NCBI GenBank assembly: GCA_039566865.1
Contig: CM076959.1
Coordinates: forward strand, 6,059,501-6,123,500
DNA length: 64,000 nucleotides
Direction: 5' to 3'
Origin: Aurelia coerulea
Lineage: Eukaryota > Cnidaria > Scyphozoa > Semaeostomeae > Ulmaridae
Part shown: positions 45,769-58,700 of the stretch, one piece after another
Numbering within the stretch: the first letter of the stretch is position 1
How the letters are laid out: every line of letters begins with the position of its first letter
Translations under genes and position numbers: made by a program
The notes under the pieces: generated by a model
What the model was told of the DNA's origin: nothing
What the model saw: the letters and a program-made list of their open reading frames with translations, nothing else
The model's database searches: none

Positions 45769-48700
45769 ATGGCCGCAGCACGAGAGCGTTCGTCCATGTA
45801 CGAAGCCTTCGCTTACAGGTAAGAAGTAGACAACTCTGTTACCTCTACTTTAATCAGTTGCTTGCAGTGAGAAGCGTCATCACGTTGACTTGTTTCTTGC
45901 CCACAATTCTTTATAATGTTAGTCAAGACCACATATAGTAAATGGTTTGCAGGAGGAATCTCAGTAATTTTTTTTGTAAGTAATACAATCAATGATCGAT
46001 CCCACTTTCGTAAAAATCCCATTCCAAGAAAAGGGTGTTATTTTAGCAAAATCCCCCAGGACCCATTTTACTCCCTCATGACATTGAATTTGAGATATAA
46101 ACAATGAGATACCTATTTCTCCGCTGAATGGGTATTCAGTGGGTTAGGGTTAGCCCCACTGAAAACATTTATGTCGGACAATCATGACACTTTTTTGGGT
46201 ATAAAACAAATGACGAGTAAAATACAAGTTTGCATCCGTCTTGAATATCGAAAATGATTCTATCTAATTTGATATGTTAAATCACGTCGTGGGACTGGTC
46301 ATAATTGTATGCATGTAGGTATATAATTGCAGGGATAGTATCAAAGGTCCCCTTAGGGGTTAAATGAATAATAATTCTATCATCAAGATTATTCATATTT
46401 TTACCATCATCATTGTTGCTATCCCCTTGACCTAGAGACAAATATGTGCCTATGTTGGTTCATAAGAAGGTAGTAGTGTCAAGATAAAGCTATGTTTATA
46501 CATCTTTAGCCAATTTTTGAAATAACCAGGAAAGTTTCAAGGAAAAGATCTTTGTCCCAAGCTACTCATCCAGGATGTCCCAAGTAACTTTCATCAAAAT
46601 GTTCATACAAGAGAATTTATTTGAATCTATTTCTTTTTAATCTCAAGAAACTATGAAGTAATACTTTTCAAATTTTTAGGGATCACATAAAGCTACTTGA
46701 AGAAGTGTTTGCCATTGCCCCAAATAGCTCTATACCTGTAAATGATGCATTGAATCTTTACAACAATAAAGCCACCTCAGGAAATTTGACTCCTCTGTCT
46801 GCAAACACTTTTGGTGGTCTTATCAAGAAGGTGTTTGCAGGACAAATCATCAACAAGAAGAGGAGACTTGCTGATTCATTGAACAGAACAAGTAAATTAA
46901 TTGTGTATCATTTACTAAATAATATGACAAGAATTTCATTCATGCACAGATTTTCTTATAAGAAACTGCTCATAGCTTATAAGAATTGCTTATAAGAAAC
47001 TGCTCTCTGATTACTCAAAATCTGAAAATTTTTAAAAACTTTCAGTACTGGACCAAATTCTTAGTTGTTATAAATTCTAAATTCTTATAAACAATATGTG
47101 TATGACAAGAATTCTAGAGCCATATGAAAAACTTCAATTTTTCTAAACAAGAACTTTTCAGCAGGAAAACCCAGTTGAAATCATTGCGTGCATGGCATGT
47201 ACTCTACATTGATAAATGTCAGCATAACATGATAGAAGTGATCATACCACAAGTCATTTTCGAAACTAATTGATATAGTGTATGCATTTCATGACATTGC
47301 ATGATCACATAAAGTTTGAAATAATTTGGAAATACATACTTTGCACTCATTTTTTATTTCTATCTCATGAACTAATAATCAGTTTCTTACAAAAAGTCTT
47401 TCATGAGTTTTTATGAATGTCCAATATTCTTAGTATGGAATTGAATTATTTTTGACAAGGGTTTTCAAAGACCTACTGTGATTATGTATAGTGTCAAAAT
47501 GTTTCTCAGTGACATTAGGAAAACTAAAGTTGCAAATTGCAAAGATTTCTTAGCTCTACTGTACTGTCCAGATAGCAATTTCAATTTATCATCTACTAGA
47601 AAATTGGAGTTGCAATTATAATTGGTTACTTATGACAAAATTAAAGAAAATCTGATGATAATTTCCTTGAAAAGGCTGACAGTTTCTAGGTCTACACTTT
47701 CAATGAATTTTTGCAACTTTTTATGGATTTTTTTAGAAGCAAGATAGAAGATATATTTGTCTCATCATATTGACTATTCAGTCAATCAAAATCCTATTTG
47801 GAAATTGTGATATTCTCTTGTTACAGATCTGTCATTAGCAGATGTATCTTGGTTGGCATATATGCATATTGTTTACATAAAACCTTTGACTTACAGGATG
47901 CTACGAGGGATTGACTGTTGCCAATGTTTCTTTGGAAAGAAGATGCAGACCCGAAAAACCAGCTCACCCGAAAAGGAAGACCCCATTAACCGACATATCG
48001 AACAGACCAAACCTATTAAGTCAACTAATTAATTTTCAAATGTTGCCGGAATCGTGGATTGACATAAAGAAAGGAAATAGTAAATTGATAAAATGGTCAG
48101 CATCTTTCTCATCAACTGAATTTAAGCTTACACTTCATGAGAAACTATTCTTTGATGGATTCCCGGTAATGCGAGTTGTGAATATTAAGCCCAATTTGAG
48201 CTATAGTGTGCAAGTGGGGAATACAGTGGTAAATGTGAATTCCATTCCATGGAACCTTCCGTCTTCCTTGAATGCAGTTTCAGATCTGTCAACATTGCTG
48301 AATTTAGTAGGGAGAAGTAGTATATGCTGTGGGACGCTAAATTCAGAATATGATTGCCTTCCTGACAAAATGTCCAACCAAGAAACATCAGCTATTGCTA
48401 GAAATGTAACGAGAGAATATCCCATCAAACCTATGGAGAAGAAAACAACTTTTTTTTCTAATGTGTGCCAAGGACTTGTATCGTTTGATAATCGCAACTC
48501 CATGTGCGAGGAATGCTTGAAGGTTGACTGTACTCTCCGCGTAAGGCTTAACAGAATGCGTCAAATCTCGCCTGACGAAAACAGTGCATTTAAAAACTGG
48601 AGATATAAGGATTCCAGCGAACAAACTGAGTATCTAAAGCAGCAAGTAAAAAGAAGAATAAATGCTGAGAAGCGGGAAAAGTATTCAAAGGAGAGGGCGA

Positions 48701-51700
48701 AGATCGAAAGAAACAGCCGAAAAATTGCAGAAAAGGATCATCGGGATCTCAAAAGAATGATGAGTGATATCGAGGAAAACCGCCCAGACATAGAAGAAGA
48801 CTTGTTTCCAGACCAACCAGAGATGAACCTGTTTTGGCAGACCCAGAAAGAAATGGTGAAGAAAGGGCGTCGTGAATGGCATCCAAGGTACTCACTGATT
48901 TTAAAATTTTACCACCTTAGACAGTAACCGTCACGATAAGCTGTAGAAATTGTTACTTTAAATATTAGCGTAGTGAAAAAGCATGCTATCTCTCGGAATC
49001 TAAAATTATGTGCCAATATTGAAAAGTATATGAACAGGATAGAAATAGTCATGTCTTTTCAGGCGTATCTCTAGACAAGATTTGAAATCATAGAAAAAGT
49101 GGAATTGACATTGTGTATATGCACCTGGTGTCCCTATATGTTCCAATTACTTTGCATTTTGTTCTGATAGTTCAGAATAGCTACCCATCAAAAATTTCAT
49201 AATGTTTCACTTCCACTCATCTTTGAAGCTGTCGTAAACGCAATTTCATTCTGCAGATTGCATGCCAAAATTAGCGTTCATTGTAGATGCAGAAGTCCGA
49301 GCATAGTGTTGCGATTGAATTATTTGATTACATGATGAGAATGCTTGAGCTTGCCATAGTCATCTTGCTAACCTCTACTCAGAGGCCAATCTTGTGCAAA
49401 TCTCGAGAAGAATCTTTTGGAAAAGAGCCCCTCCCCCAGTTGTTCTGCCACTGACTGAACCAAGTCTGTCACACAACCCATTTATAAAGATAGAGCGCAA
49501 CGACACCTTTCTTTGACAGACCAACTATCATTTCCTTTTCTATTGTTATTGCAAACAAATGAATGTTAATATATCCTTCATAGAGTTATGGAGGCATGCC
49601 TGCGATTGTGGAATCGATCCAAACAAGGGTACGAGGAGCTCCACAGAACTGGTTTTTTTATGCTGCCATCAGGTCGCACACTCAGAGCGAAAAAGAATCG
49701 AATCAAGCAGGCCCCTGGAATTCATAGTTGTATCTTCGACGAAATGAAAGTGCAGGCATGTGCTTGCAACCTTCCAGAGACTGGCTACCATGGCTTCATA
49801 GTGTTTGATGAGATGAGTATTCAGGTAAAATGTAACCACTTTTCAACTCTCTAAAACTGGTTTCCTTTCCAGCTGTATCTGCCCAACTCCGTTAATTTGG
49901 TATGCCTGAAGATGATAATTTGTAGTATTACGAAATAGGTAAGAAAGGAATATGTTGTCCAGAAGAAAAGGGCAAACTATACAATAAAGCCATCTATTAA
50001 AAGAAACTTTGTCTTCGTTTTTAAGCCGTATTGGGCGTGTTTTTATGAGCATCTTCTGAAATCGGTAGAGCTGGTATTAACTAAAATCCCATTCTTTTGG
50101 TGTCACTCTAGGCCTACCGAAGACGGTGAACTTCACTTCGCAGTCTTCAGATTAACTTTCATGCAAACCTGTTCTTGCTTCAGATAATTTTGTTTCCTAT
50201 TCTTTTGGGCTCTTCTGAAAAAGAGCCTTCTTTCGTGAATTTTGTGAACTTTTTCTCTTGGGATTTGCATAACAACGCCACACACAGTGAAGTGACACGG
50301 AAACATTGCAATCGAATTCTTCCATTTTCAGAATGCGAATTCTTTGGTAATTTTCCCTGTGAAATCTGCCAACTTAACCGTTTTCAGAATGCGCATCCTT
50401 TTAGTATTTTTCTCTACAATCTCTCCGTCTATGCACAACCTTTTGGTTGCTCAGATTTTTGCCTGCAGGCAAAAATCATTTTCAGAAGACTTCCGAGAAT
50501 TCGGAGACTTCAAATGCCCACAAGAATCCGCACATATTTTTCCTAACATTGGGAACGCATTTTTCTTCAGGGAGACTTGGAGATGAAAAAATCAGGCGAT
50601 GAATTTGAACTGACGGGGCTAGTCGAGATGGGAGAGTTCAATAACGATATTGACAGTATTCAGAAAGGTAGGGAAAGTTGCATTTTTCGCCTCGGTCTTT
50701 ACCATGATATTTGTGGCAACACACAGGACCGCCGGAGAGGGGGCGTGGGGGGAGGGGGTGAACGCCCCTCCCGCTCTCTCGAAAATGGCCAAAATTTATC
50801 ATTTTCCTATTGTCTTCCCCTCAAATTTCCAGTTTCATCCCCCTAAAAATGTGCTCCGTCCGGTGTCCCTGGGCACACATGAGTTTCCAACGAGAATGCA
50901 ACTAAGAGGGAACGTTATTCGTAGCTGTTTAGAATTTTGGAATTTCTTAAAGTAAATGAACCAAGAAAACTAACACCGACACAAGCTATTGTTCATTCAG
51001 CTACCCAATGTCCACGCAGAAAACCAAGACCCTCCAATACCATAGGCTAACTGAAGACTGTCTAGACCCCTTCTAGACTGTTTATTACCGTCTTTCAACA
51101 CACTTTGATGACCAAACTCATTGGACGTAGGTTTAGCAAGAAAATTTTATGATCCGTCTGTAGCCCTTTTATTTTATGTTCACGATTAATCACATCTCTT
51201 TCACAGGAAAAGAAGATATTGAGCTAGCAACGCATGTATTGCAATTCGTGTTCCATAGCAGTGAAGGAAACTTCCAATACCCGTTTGCATATTATCCGAC
51301 TGCAAAACTGTCTGGCACAATACTTGCGAATCTGTATTGGGAAGGAGTTGCAGCGCTTATGTATACCGGCTTCAACGCTCACATGGGAATATGCGATGGA
51401 GGCCAAGCAAATCGCTCTTTCATACTGCTCCATTTCACATCTGAGAAGGATGCCATTGAACACAATTTTACAACTGAGAATCCCTACAACGAGGAACCGC
51501 ATGTCTTTATGATGGATCCGTCGGTAAGTAAAATTGCAACACTGCTAACATAGTTGTCCTTATTTTTTATGCCAATGACGGAAATGAGAGGTTCCCTTGC
51601 ATTAAATAGTTGCCATCTATCTCCACCAAAGGGTTTATCGGGAATAGACATTTTCAGCGAGGTTATTCATACAAAGAAGAAAACTCTACTCAACTTTTCT

Positions 51701-54700
51701 GTCATATAAAATGGGATTATTTTTTAAACGAATAACACAGCACCTCATAATATGATCATGACAACGCAATACTTCATTGCATGCATTAAAATCGAAACTT
51801 TCGTACGAACAAACTTTCTGACAAATGTTTGCTGCTTCCAGAATTATTCCCCTTGTCGAATACTTCTGCTGAGGACTTTTAATACATCTATGTAGTTAGC
51901 CTCAGTTGTACATGATTAATTAACGCTAAATTAGTATTGTCTTAACACATATTTCTTGTATTATGCAAAAATAGTTTGTTCTAAAGTTCTTTGTACGATA
52001 CTATCGAAAAACAATCCGAAAGGTTCGTTGCCAGTAGTTGATTTGTTGAAATTTCTCCGTCTGAAAGTTTCCGATTTAATGTAAAGGCCTAAACAGAACA
52101 TGCATTAGAAGTAAATGAGAGATTTAATCGATAACAATAGTACATAACTGATTTCAACTTAGACAGGTAGTTACAGCTAAGAAAGTGGCTAAATTTATAG
52201 CCACTTGTGTTACTACTATACTTGGCTGTGGTGTACTTTACATGCATACATTTTCTGCACATATCTTCAATACTGTACAGCCAGGTTGAAGTATTGACAC
52301 CAAAACGATGAGAACATTTTGCAAAAATATCACATGCTTCTGATATCATAGCAATACACAATTTTTCTGACTGTATGTCTCCTTATTCCTTGCTTTCCAA
52401 TAGCACAATTTCAAGAAAATTCGGAACAATGTTGAAAAAAGTACCATCAGTGGGAGAACAACGAGACATCTGATGTTCCGAGGCAAAGAAATTCTGTGGC
52501 GTCATTGGAGAGATTGTTTTGAATTTGACTGCCAACATGGACTACGTACTTACCCAAAATTAAGTGACGAGCATTTGGATCTTACGGCAAGTTCGCGAAT
52601 GCGAAATCACTTGGCAGATGACGTGCTATCACCAAGAATGAAAGAACTTATGCTGGTGAGCTTTTTTCAATTAACTATCCTATAAAATTAGGTCAAAACG
52701 GTCCATCAAGTGAGGCAACCTAGTAACTTTTATTGTCAATGAAAATTGGAGATTTCATCCACCTTATGGAACCAATTTGAGTATACATAATGTATCGAGG
52801 TTTCGAGCTGCGGTTTCTCATTTGCCCACACTGGCAATACTAACCACAAATCTGCTCTTACGAAAATATGATGGTTTTACAATATTCAAGAATCAAGAGA
52901 CAAATTTTCTACGTTGAACATAGCATGTTAAGATGATTCATTTTATCCACCTTAGTGCTTCAAATCGTCACTGGATGAAAAAGGGAAAGACAGCAGCTTC
53001 CTTGATATGACCATCGAATTTCTGGATAACTGCATGATTTTGTTGAAAAATTTCAAGAGTAAAGCACCATACAGGTATCCATCTAAGACCATGAACATAA
53101 GTATCATCCGTGAATTGATTAATTATCAGTTATTCTAGTGCATGTGAATTGCAAGCATAACTCCGTGTCAAAATGTCAAGGTCCTTTTTGCAGCACACCG
53201 CGTTTTACGAACCCTGAGAATAATTTATCCATAGCTTCTGCAGCAAAGAGAGTTCTCTACTGTCTAAACTAAACGGTATAAAGTTACAAGTATTTTTCGA
53301 AAGTAAACAACTATGTGCTACTTGAAAGTGAGCACTAACCAAACAAACAGCATTGAGTCCTCTAATTCAATATTGCAAAATACAAAATCGTCATTTCTTA
53401 ACTCATATCCAAAATTAATTACACGCAAAAGAAAATAAGTGCAAATAGGGCAGTCGATCTTGATACCAGAACCAGTGACATACCGGCAGAGTGAAAAAAG
53501 CCAAGTGCGTTGCCCATCGTTTATTGGTACACTTTTGCTTGGCAAATTCGTATGCATAATTAATGTATGATTTTTAAAATCGCTTTCCTAAAAACCTGAC
53601 AAAGATACTGTTGAAAATCAAGTCCGCTACGAGCGGCCGATTTTAACAAACTAAATTTGAATAGCTAATTTAATCGTTCTCCTGCATGATAAAACCTCTA
53701 CAAACACAATCTGAGTTATTTTCATCAAAACATAGCTCGTTAAACGCCCCAATTTTTTCTGACTCACCGGCATAATGATTATAAATAGTGCAACCTAATG
53801 TTTGAAACACTAAAAACGTTCTTCTCATTTTTCTAGGAGTATACAAGATTCGAGATACATTGAAAATGAATCTGTGCTGCAATGGCTGCAGGACTGGAAC
53901 GAGGAGGTTCGTTCAAATGATGAATTGAATGCTACAGAAAAAACAAGAAGAACACTGTCTGCAAAAACAACGTTTGATGTCCAATCAATGGTCCTAGGAT
54001 TCAAATCATACAGCTTGAACATGATGCATATGTTTGAAGGAATCCATCTAGTTACTCACAAAACATCGCAGGATTATGTTGAACTGTTTTTTGCATGTCA
54101 GCGAGCACAACAAGGCCAAAACAATAATCCCACAGAGGCGCAGTATGGTAAGTCAATACTTGATTTGCATTCCTGCGTTGGTCAAGAAAACAAAGCCAGG
54201 GAACACTTTCAACATAAAGGGTGACCTTTCTCGACCAAAAGATCCGGGTATTCTCACGTGAACGTTCATCATCACCATCATCATCTGTTTATTTTACGTA
54301 GGCTAAATTAAAGAAGAATAGCTAAATTACAGCTAATTTAGGCCTCCTTTACAAAATGTACAAATGCTAAAGTTAATAAAATAAAAATGTGTTGTGAAGT
54401 ATTTACAGGATAAAAATTATCATGCCTTCCCTACGAGGTGCGGAGCGACGCCAACCTCCCAGAAAGACGGTGGACACACCGCGCGAGGGAACCCCCACAC
54501 GCATATCCTAAGCTGCGGTCGCCGCTGGAGCACAATTCCCCAGTTCAACCGCAGCCCAGTGCCTGCATCGTGAAGGGGACCTCACATCCCGCACAGCACA
54601 TCCGCCATCCCAATGAGAAGCAGCGAACCGCCGTAACACTTGCGAGAAGACCCATGAAACGTTTATAATGTTAGAGACGCAACTCTTGGAATTTATGTTT

Positions 54701-55230
54701 TGCAGAGCCTACAGTTGCATTTATCACCATTCCAACATCTAATTAGTTTTTTTGAAAATAGGAAGGGTGCTTGATTGTTTTATTTCGTGCGGTAAAAACT
54801 GCCAAAGTTTATTTCCAAGGCATGCTATGGCCTCAACTCCAAAGGACGTGGTTCGCACCTTTGGAAGTCGAGAGTCATTGCCATGCCTTAGATCGTAGCT
54901 AATACCTCGCTCCATAAAATATCCTTCATGAAAGGTGGATTTAGATCAGACTTTGCTTTAAAAATTTCCGTCATAAGCAACTGTAGGTTTCTTACATGGA
55001 TGGGCACCGAATTGGTCTGAATTGACAAGACAAGCATTGCAAAATTGAAATGTTCACTAAATTGGATGAATGTAGCCTGTTGATTCAAACCTATGTTAAA
55101 CCTTTAGTAACTTCCCTCCATTAACATATTGTTATTTTCTGTTTTAGCTACAAACATCAATGCTGTAACAAAGATGAGAGAGCTTAAAATAAGTAAAGCA
55201 AACTGTGGAAAATCGACGACGTATGGATAA
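45769..55230 (+). CDS. Gene A: P-type transposase with RFX-like DNA-binding domain, 10 exons, intact
   Basis: Exons: 45769-45818, 46680-46891, 47897-48887, 49584-49824, 50571-50667, 51207-51523, 52404-52655, 52956-53074, 53837-54147, 55148-55230. All introns are GT-AG with matching phases; the sum is 2673 nt (890 codons plus TAA). Residues about 18-95 look like an RFX winged helix (LLEEVF; LSANTFGGLIKKVF; NKKRR; TRCYEGLT). Then come a Cys motif (MCEECLKVDC), a coiled coil (about 300-380) and the P-transposase core: GRREWHPRVMEACLRLW, VFDEMSIQ (first Asp, about D493), ICDGGQANRSF (about D594) and HNFKKIRNN. The C-terminal part has VLGFKSYSLNMMHMFEG and ELFFACQRAQQGQNNNPTEA. No THAP finger is seen. 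The start is ambiguous: an in-frame ATG also exists at 45637; 45769 is chosen because it begins just before the conserved domain. AATAAA lies at 55368. A transposase or a domesticated derivative; nuclear. Confidence 0.8.
46955..47110. repeat. TTATAAGAAACT repeat in intron 2 of gene A
   Basis: Four CTTATAAGAA words and the phrase ACTTTCAGTACTGGACCAAATTC match the dispersed family seen at 1-900 and 10020-10900 (compare GATACTGGTTCAAATTC near 10830). Confidence 0.5.
54262..55117 (-). mobile_element. 5'-truncated LINE 3' end in intron 9 of gene A
   Basis: The minus strand reads INQQATFIQFSEHFNFAM, HVRNLQLLMTEIFKAKSDLN, and after a frameshift LRHGNDSRLPKVRTTSFGVE, ACLGNKLWQFLPHEIKQSST and GDKCNCRLCKT, the C-terminus of a LINE ORF2. 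A GC-rich 3' UTR (54430-54660) and a terminal ATGATGATGG microsatellite (54262-54285) follow. It is antisense to gene A and does not touch an exon. Confidence 0.8.
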
Positions 55231-55283
55231 AGAATACCTGGGTAGAACAACAAGGATAAATAGTATTACAATAGGGTCCACTC

Positions 55284-55740
55284 CGTTTGATTGACACCCA
55301 AGTGCAAAGTGATTAGCCACTGCAGACAAAGGGAATTATATGTCCGATCGGTCAAGCTATAAACAAAAATAAAACAAGCCACAAAAGTTGCTCTGAAACC
55401 AAGGTAGCTAGCTCACTCGTTGTGCATTCAAGAAATCGTTTTAAAGAGCAAATATGAGCATTTTCCGAGAGAAGAAGGGTACATCTAAACATCTGCATAG
55501 GATATTTTATTTGTGTCTGAAGCAAACACAAAAAGGATGTCGGCGGCAGATGGTTAGAGATATCCTTCTTCTTTCGATAGATTTGCTTTTAAAAGCTATC
55601 TCTGGAATGCACAACAATCGAGCTAGCTAACTGGGTTTAAGAGTTCGTTGTTCTTGTTTATAACTGGACCGAGCAGGCATAAATTCCCTTTGTCAGCGAT
55701 AACTGATCGCTTTGTACTTGAGTGTCAATCAAAAGTAGCT
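55284..55740. repeat. Giant imperfect inverted repeat between genes A and B
   Basis: The left arm begins TTTGATTGACACCCAAGTGC (55284) and the right arm, read inward from about 55740, begins TTTGATTGACACTCAAGTAC. Similarity continues in blocks almost to the centre near 55510 (for example ACAAAGGGAATT, CGGTC-AGYTATAAACAA, AGCTAGCTC, TTGTGCATTC, AGAAGAAGGRTA, ACATCTGC). Arms are about 220 bp. The centre is itself a small palindrome (TTTGTGTCTGAAGCAAACACAAA region). It lies 54 bp after the gene A stop and 47 bp after the gene B stop, so both transcripts should end in a long hairpin if they run through it. Confidence 0.75.
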
Positions 55741-55787
55741 GATCCTTTCGTAACGTTATCTGTGCTTGTTGAATAGAACAGTATAGT

Positions 55788-58700
55788 TTAAGAAAGAACA
55801 TTAGAGTGTGGTAAATGGTTTCCTTCAATCTCTGCATTGGCCATTGCTGCAATTCTGTTAAAATTCTTGTGCCATCTGTGAATTTGGGACTCTTGCACGC
55901 TAAACTCGCCTGCTCTCCTGTCTCGTAGATGTTTTGGAACATTTCCTGAGTGACTGATGTTATCTTCACGTAGTATATCTTCCTGATCTTTGTTTGGTCG
56001 GAAGGGTCTTAGTCTACGCCGCGGTACTTCATTGATATTTGCTCTCGAGTTTTCAATGTTTGCAGCTGGGGTGTCATCAGTTGTGGCTTGAGCTACTGCA
56101 ACTGCAGCTGGGGTGTCATCAATTGTGGCTTGGGCAACTGCAGTTACTGGTACATTTTCGCATCTTCTTGCATCTTGGGGAATTATACCAAGAGCTGCCA
56201 AATCCACTTTCTTCCCTTCGTTATAAAGCCTCATTGCCTTTTCAAAATGGGATTGTGTAACAACCGATTGCTCAGGAATTTGGCTGCAAGCTAAAACCTT
56301 GGCCCGCAATTTTTCACTCAATGAAGCTTTCTTTTGTGATTTGAGAAATCGCAAATCATAAGCCAGGAAAAGAAAGTTCAATTGCCCTTTAGTGTAGCCT
56401 CTAAATGCATCTTTGCTAACAAGAGCATGTGCCTTTATTCTTAGATGACCAGCTATCTTTCCCTCGGTGGTATCGGCAACCAAATCATTCAACAGCTTCT
56501 TCAATGACTCAGATGTTTTACCTTTCTGTTTCTTCTTGGTCAAGGCTTGCCTCAGGGCTTGATCTTTTGAAGTTTTGAGATCTCGTTTAACTTTCTTCAC
56601 GAATTCTTTGGATCTCATGTTCAAATATCTCTTCAGTACTCGTTGAAATATCAACTGATACAATTTGTTTTCGTCGCCTACAACGAAAGAAACTCTTGTT
56701 AAAAACGTCATTTTGACATTTGACATTGATTCCTTACATTTTGTTAGTCTGCAGTCACAAAATCCTAGCACACTTTGCAAACAGCAATAATAATGTGGCG
56801 TTATCAGATTCATTGCAATCTCCGTGACAAAAAGTCCGTTCTGTTCTGTTTCGTTCCGTTCTTTCGATTGTTCACACGCCACCATTTTCAAATTGCAGGC
56901 TACAGTTCCGTTCACATTCTTGCATTTTCAAATCCTGCCAGCACTATTCGAACGGTTTTTATGTAAATGGACGGCCTTTCGTAGCAACAGACCATTTGTC
57001 TATTCTAAAAAAGACTCCGGATGGATCGATATTATGAAACGTTCGAGCGAGTAAGTAGCTTCTATCACTTTTTCACGTTCAAAAATTCTGCAAACTGCTT
57101 GAAAATATCGTTCGATTTAGATTTTGTTTTAGAATAGCTCAATGGTCTATTGTGAATGCACTTTCAAATTGTACCAGCACCATGTGAAATGCAGGTTAGA
57201 GTTATTCCATTCGTTATGGATATTTTTTCAACATGTTACTCGTAATTACAGTATCATTGATGAATACATTCATGCATGCAGTTAGCTACAGAAACAGAAA
57301 AATAGTTTGTGAAAAGGTGCCCTATTTTCTACTGGGCATGTGGTGGATTCTACAATATAGAATTAAATTTTCTTTGAGCTGTGTGAATTATACGTACATT
57401 GAAAGGAATTGATTAAATCTCAAATTAACCCTTCACACATGAGGTAGTTACTGCTTTAATGTTTTTCTGAAACATCTTACCTTTCTCATCGATGCCGTAA
57501 AGAGAAACTAAGAGGTTGCCCCAAGCAAGATTAACTGACGATGATTCCTTTACTTTTTTGCGCGCCAGTTTCAACCCATCCCTTTGATACTTTCCGATGA
57601 GGCTTGTTTGAAAGTGCTCTTGGCAGCTCTTTTCTATCGTTGCAAAAAACAGGAACACGCTGTCAGGAATATGAGTTAAACCACCTCTGTTGTGGAATTC
57701 AAGATGATTCAGCGTCTCAGGAATGCTAGTGGAGCGTACGATTTCATCGCGGGAAGTAACGAACTTGGCCATCATTTTAAGAATCTCTGTTTCTTTTTCA
57801 ACTCTCTCTTTAACTGAAACGTTGGAGGAACCAATGTATTTCTGGATGTACCTGTTGTAATGATAAATGAAGTCATTGTTTAGGAAAGGAAAGATTTTAA
57901 AAGATTCGTCTACAATCTTGAAGGATTGAAGGTAAGTTGATAACAGCGCGCTTCTTGGTTGATACTCCCTTTTGCAAGGTGCATATATCCATGTCATCGC
58001 GAAATGGAAGCAAACTGTGGAAAACGTACGAAGTATGGGTAGAAGACGATCTGAATAGAACAGTACATTCTAAGAAACAAATCGTTACATTCGACCCCGG
58101 GCGTCACCGAGGGTTGGACTGGATGGACATCTCTTTCCCAGTTTCTTAGGATAGTATTTGTTGACAAGCGAGAAATAAACAGTGTCAAAATGGCTCGGTA
58201 TACCTTTCAGAACTGTAATTCAAGAGTCAATTCATTTCAGCATATAAAAATGTTCATTGTAAGTCAGATAAATACAACGCTTGCTTCGATATTCATCTCA
58301 TTCAGTATCTCAGTTCCTACTAAAGAGTTGCTGAAGAAATTGGATATCGAAACTTTTCAAAGTCGTGGTATATTTCTAAATTAACTTTCAGAACTGAATT
58401 CTTTACAAAGTCCACCCTTGCGACCTCTTACACAACAGGAGAAAAGCGAAACGAAAAAGAAACACAGCCAACTTGTATGCAACGAGACGAGAAGGAAGAA
58501 GAAGCAAAGTGTATATTGAAGTCAGTCGAAGAACAAAAGCAATTCTTTTTAAAAACATACCTTTGAGCTGCATTTCGCACTTTTGATATTGCCCATCCAC
58601 CCAAATATCGAATTTTTGCCAATTCAGCATTGTCAAGGGTTACTTCGGAGAAAGGTGCGGCTGCTGCATCATCGTCTGCATCTTCAGACAATACTTTGTG

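Noticed and set aside
50690..50850. GC-rich block in intron 5 of gene A as a possible exon or RNA gene
   Set aside because: Low-complexity G/C runs, no splice context and no recognisable fold; likely a MITE remnant.
54430..54668. GC-rich frame in intron 9 of gene A, considered as a hidden exon
   Set aside because: It lies in the 3' UTR of an antisense LINE fragment and has no suitable splice sites in phase.
57852..57968. Alternative acceptor at 57968 for exon 4 of gene B (phase also fits)
   Set aside because: It has a poor pyrimidine tract. The acceptor at 57851 gives RNAAQRYIQKY, the expected continuation of the conserved block; the longer form remains possible.
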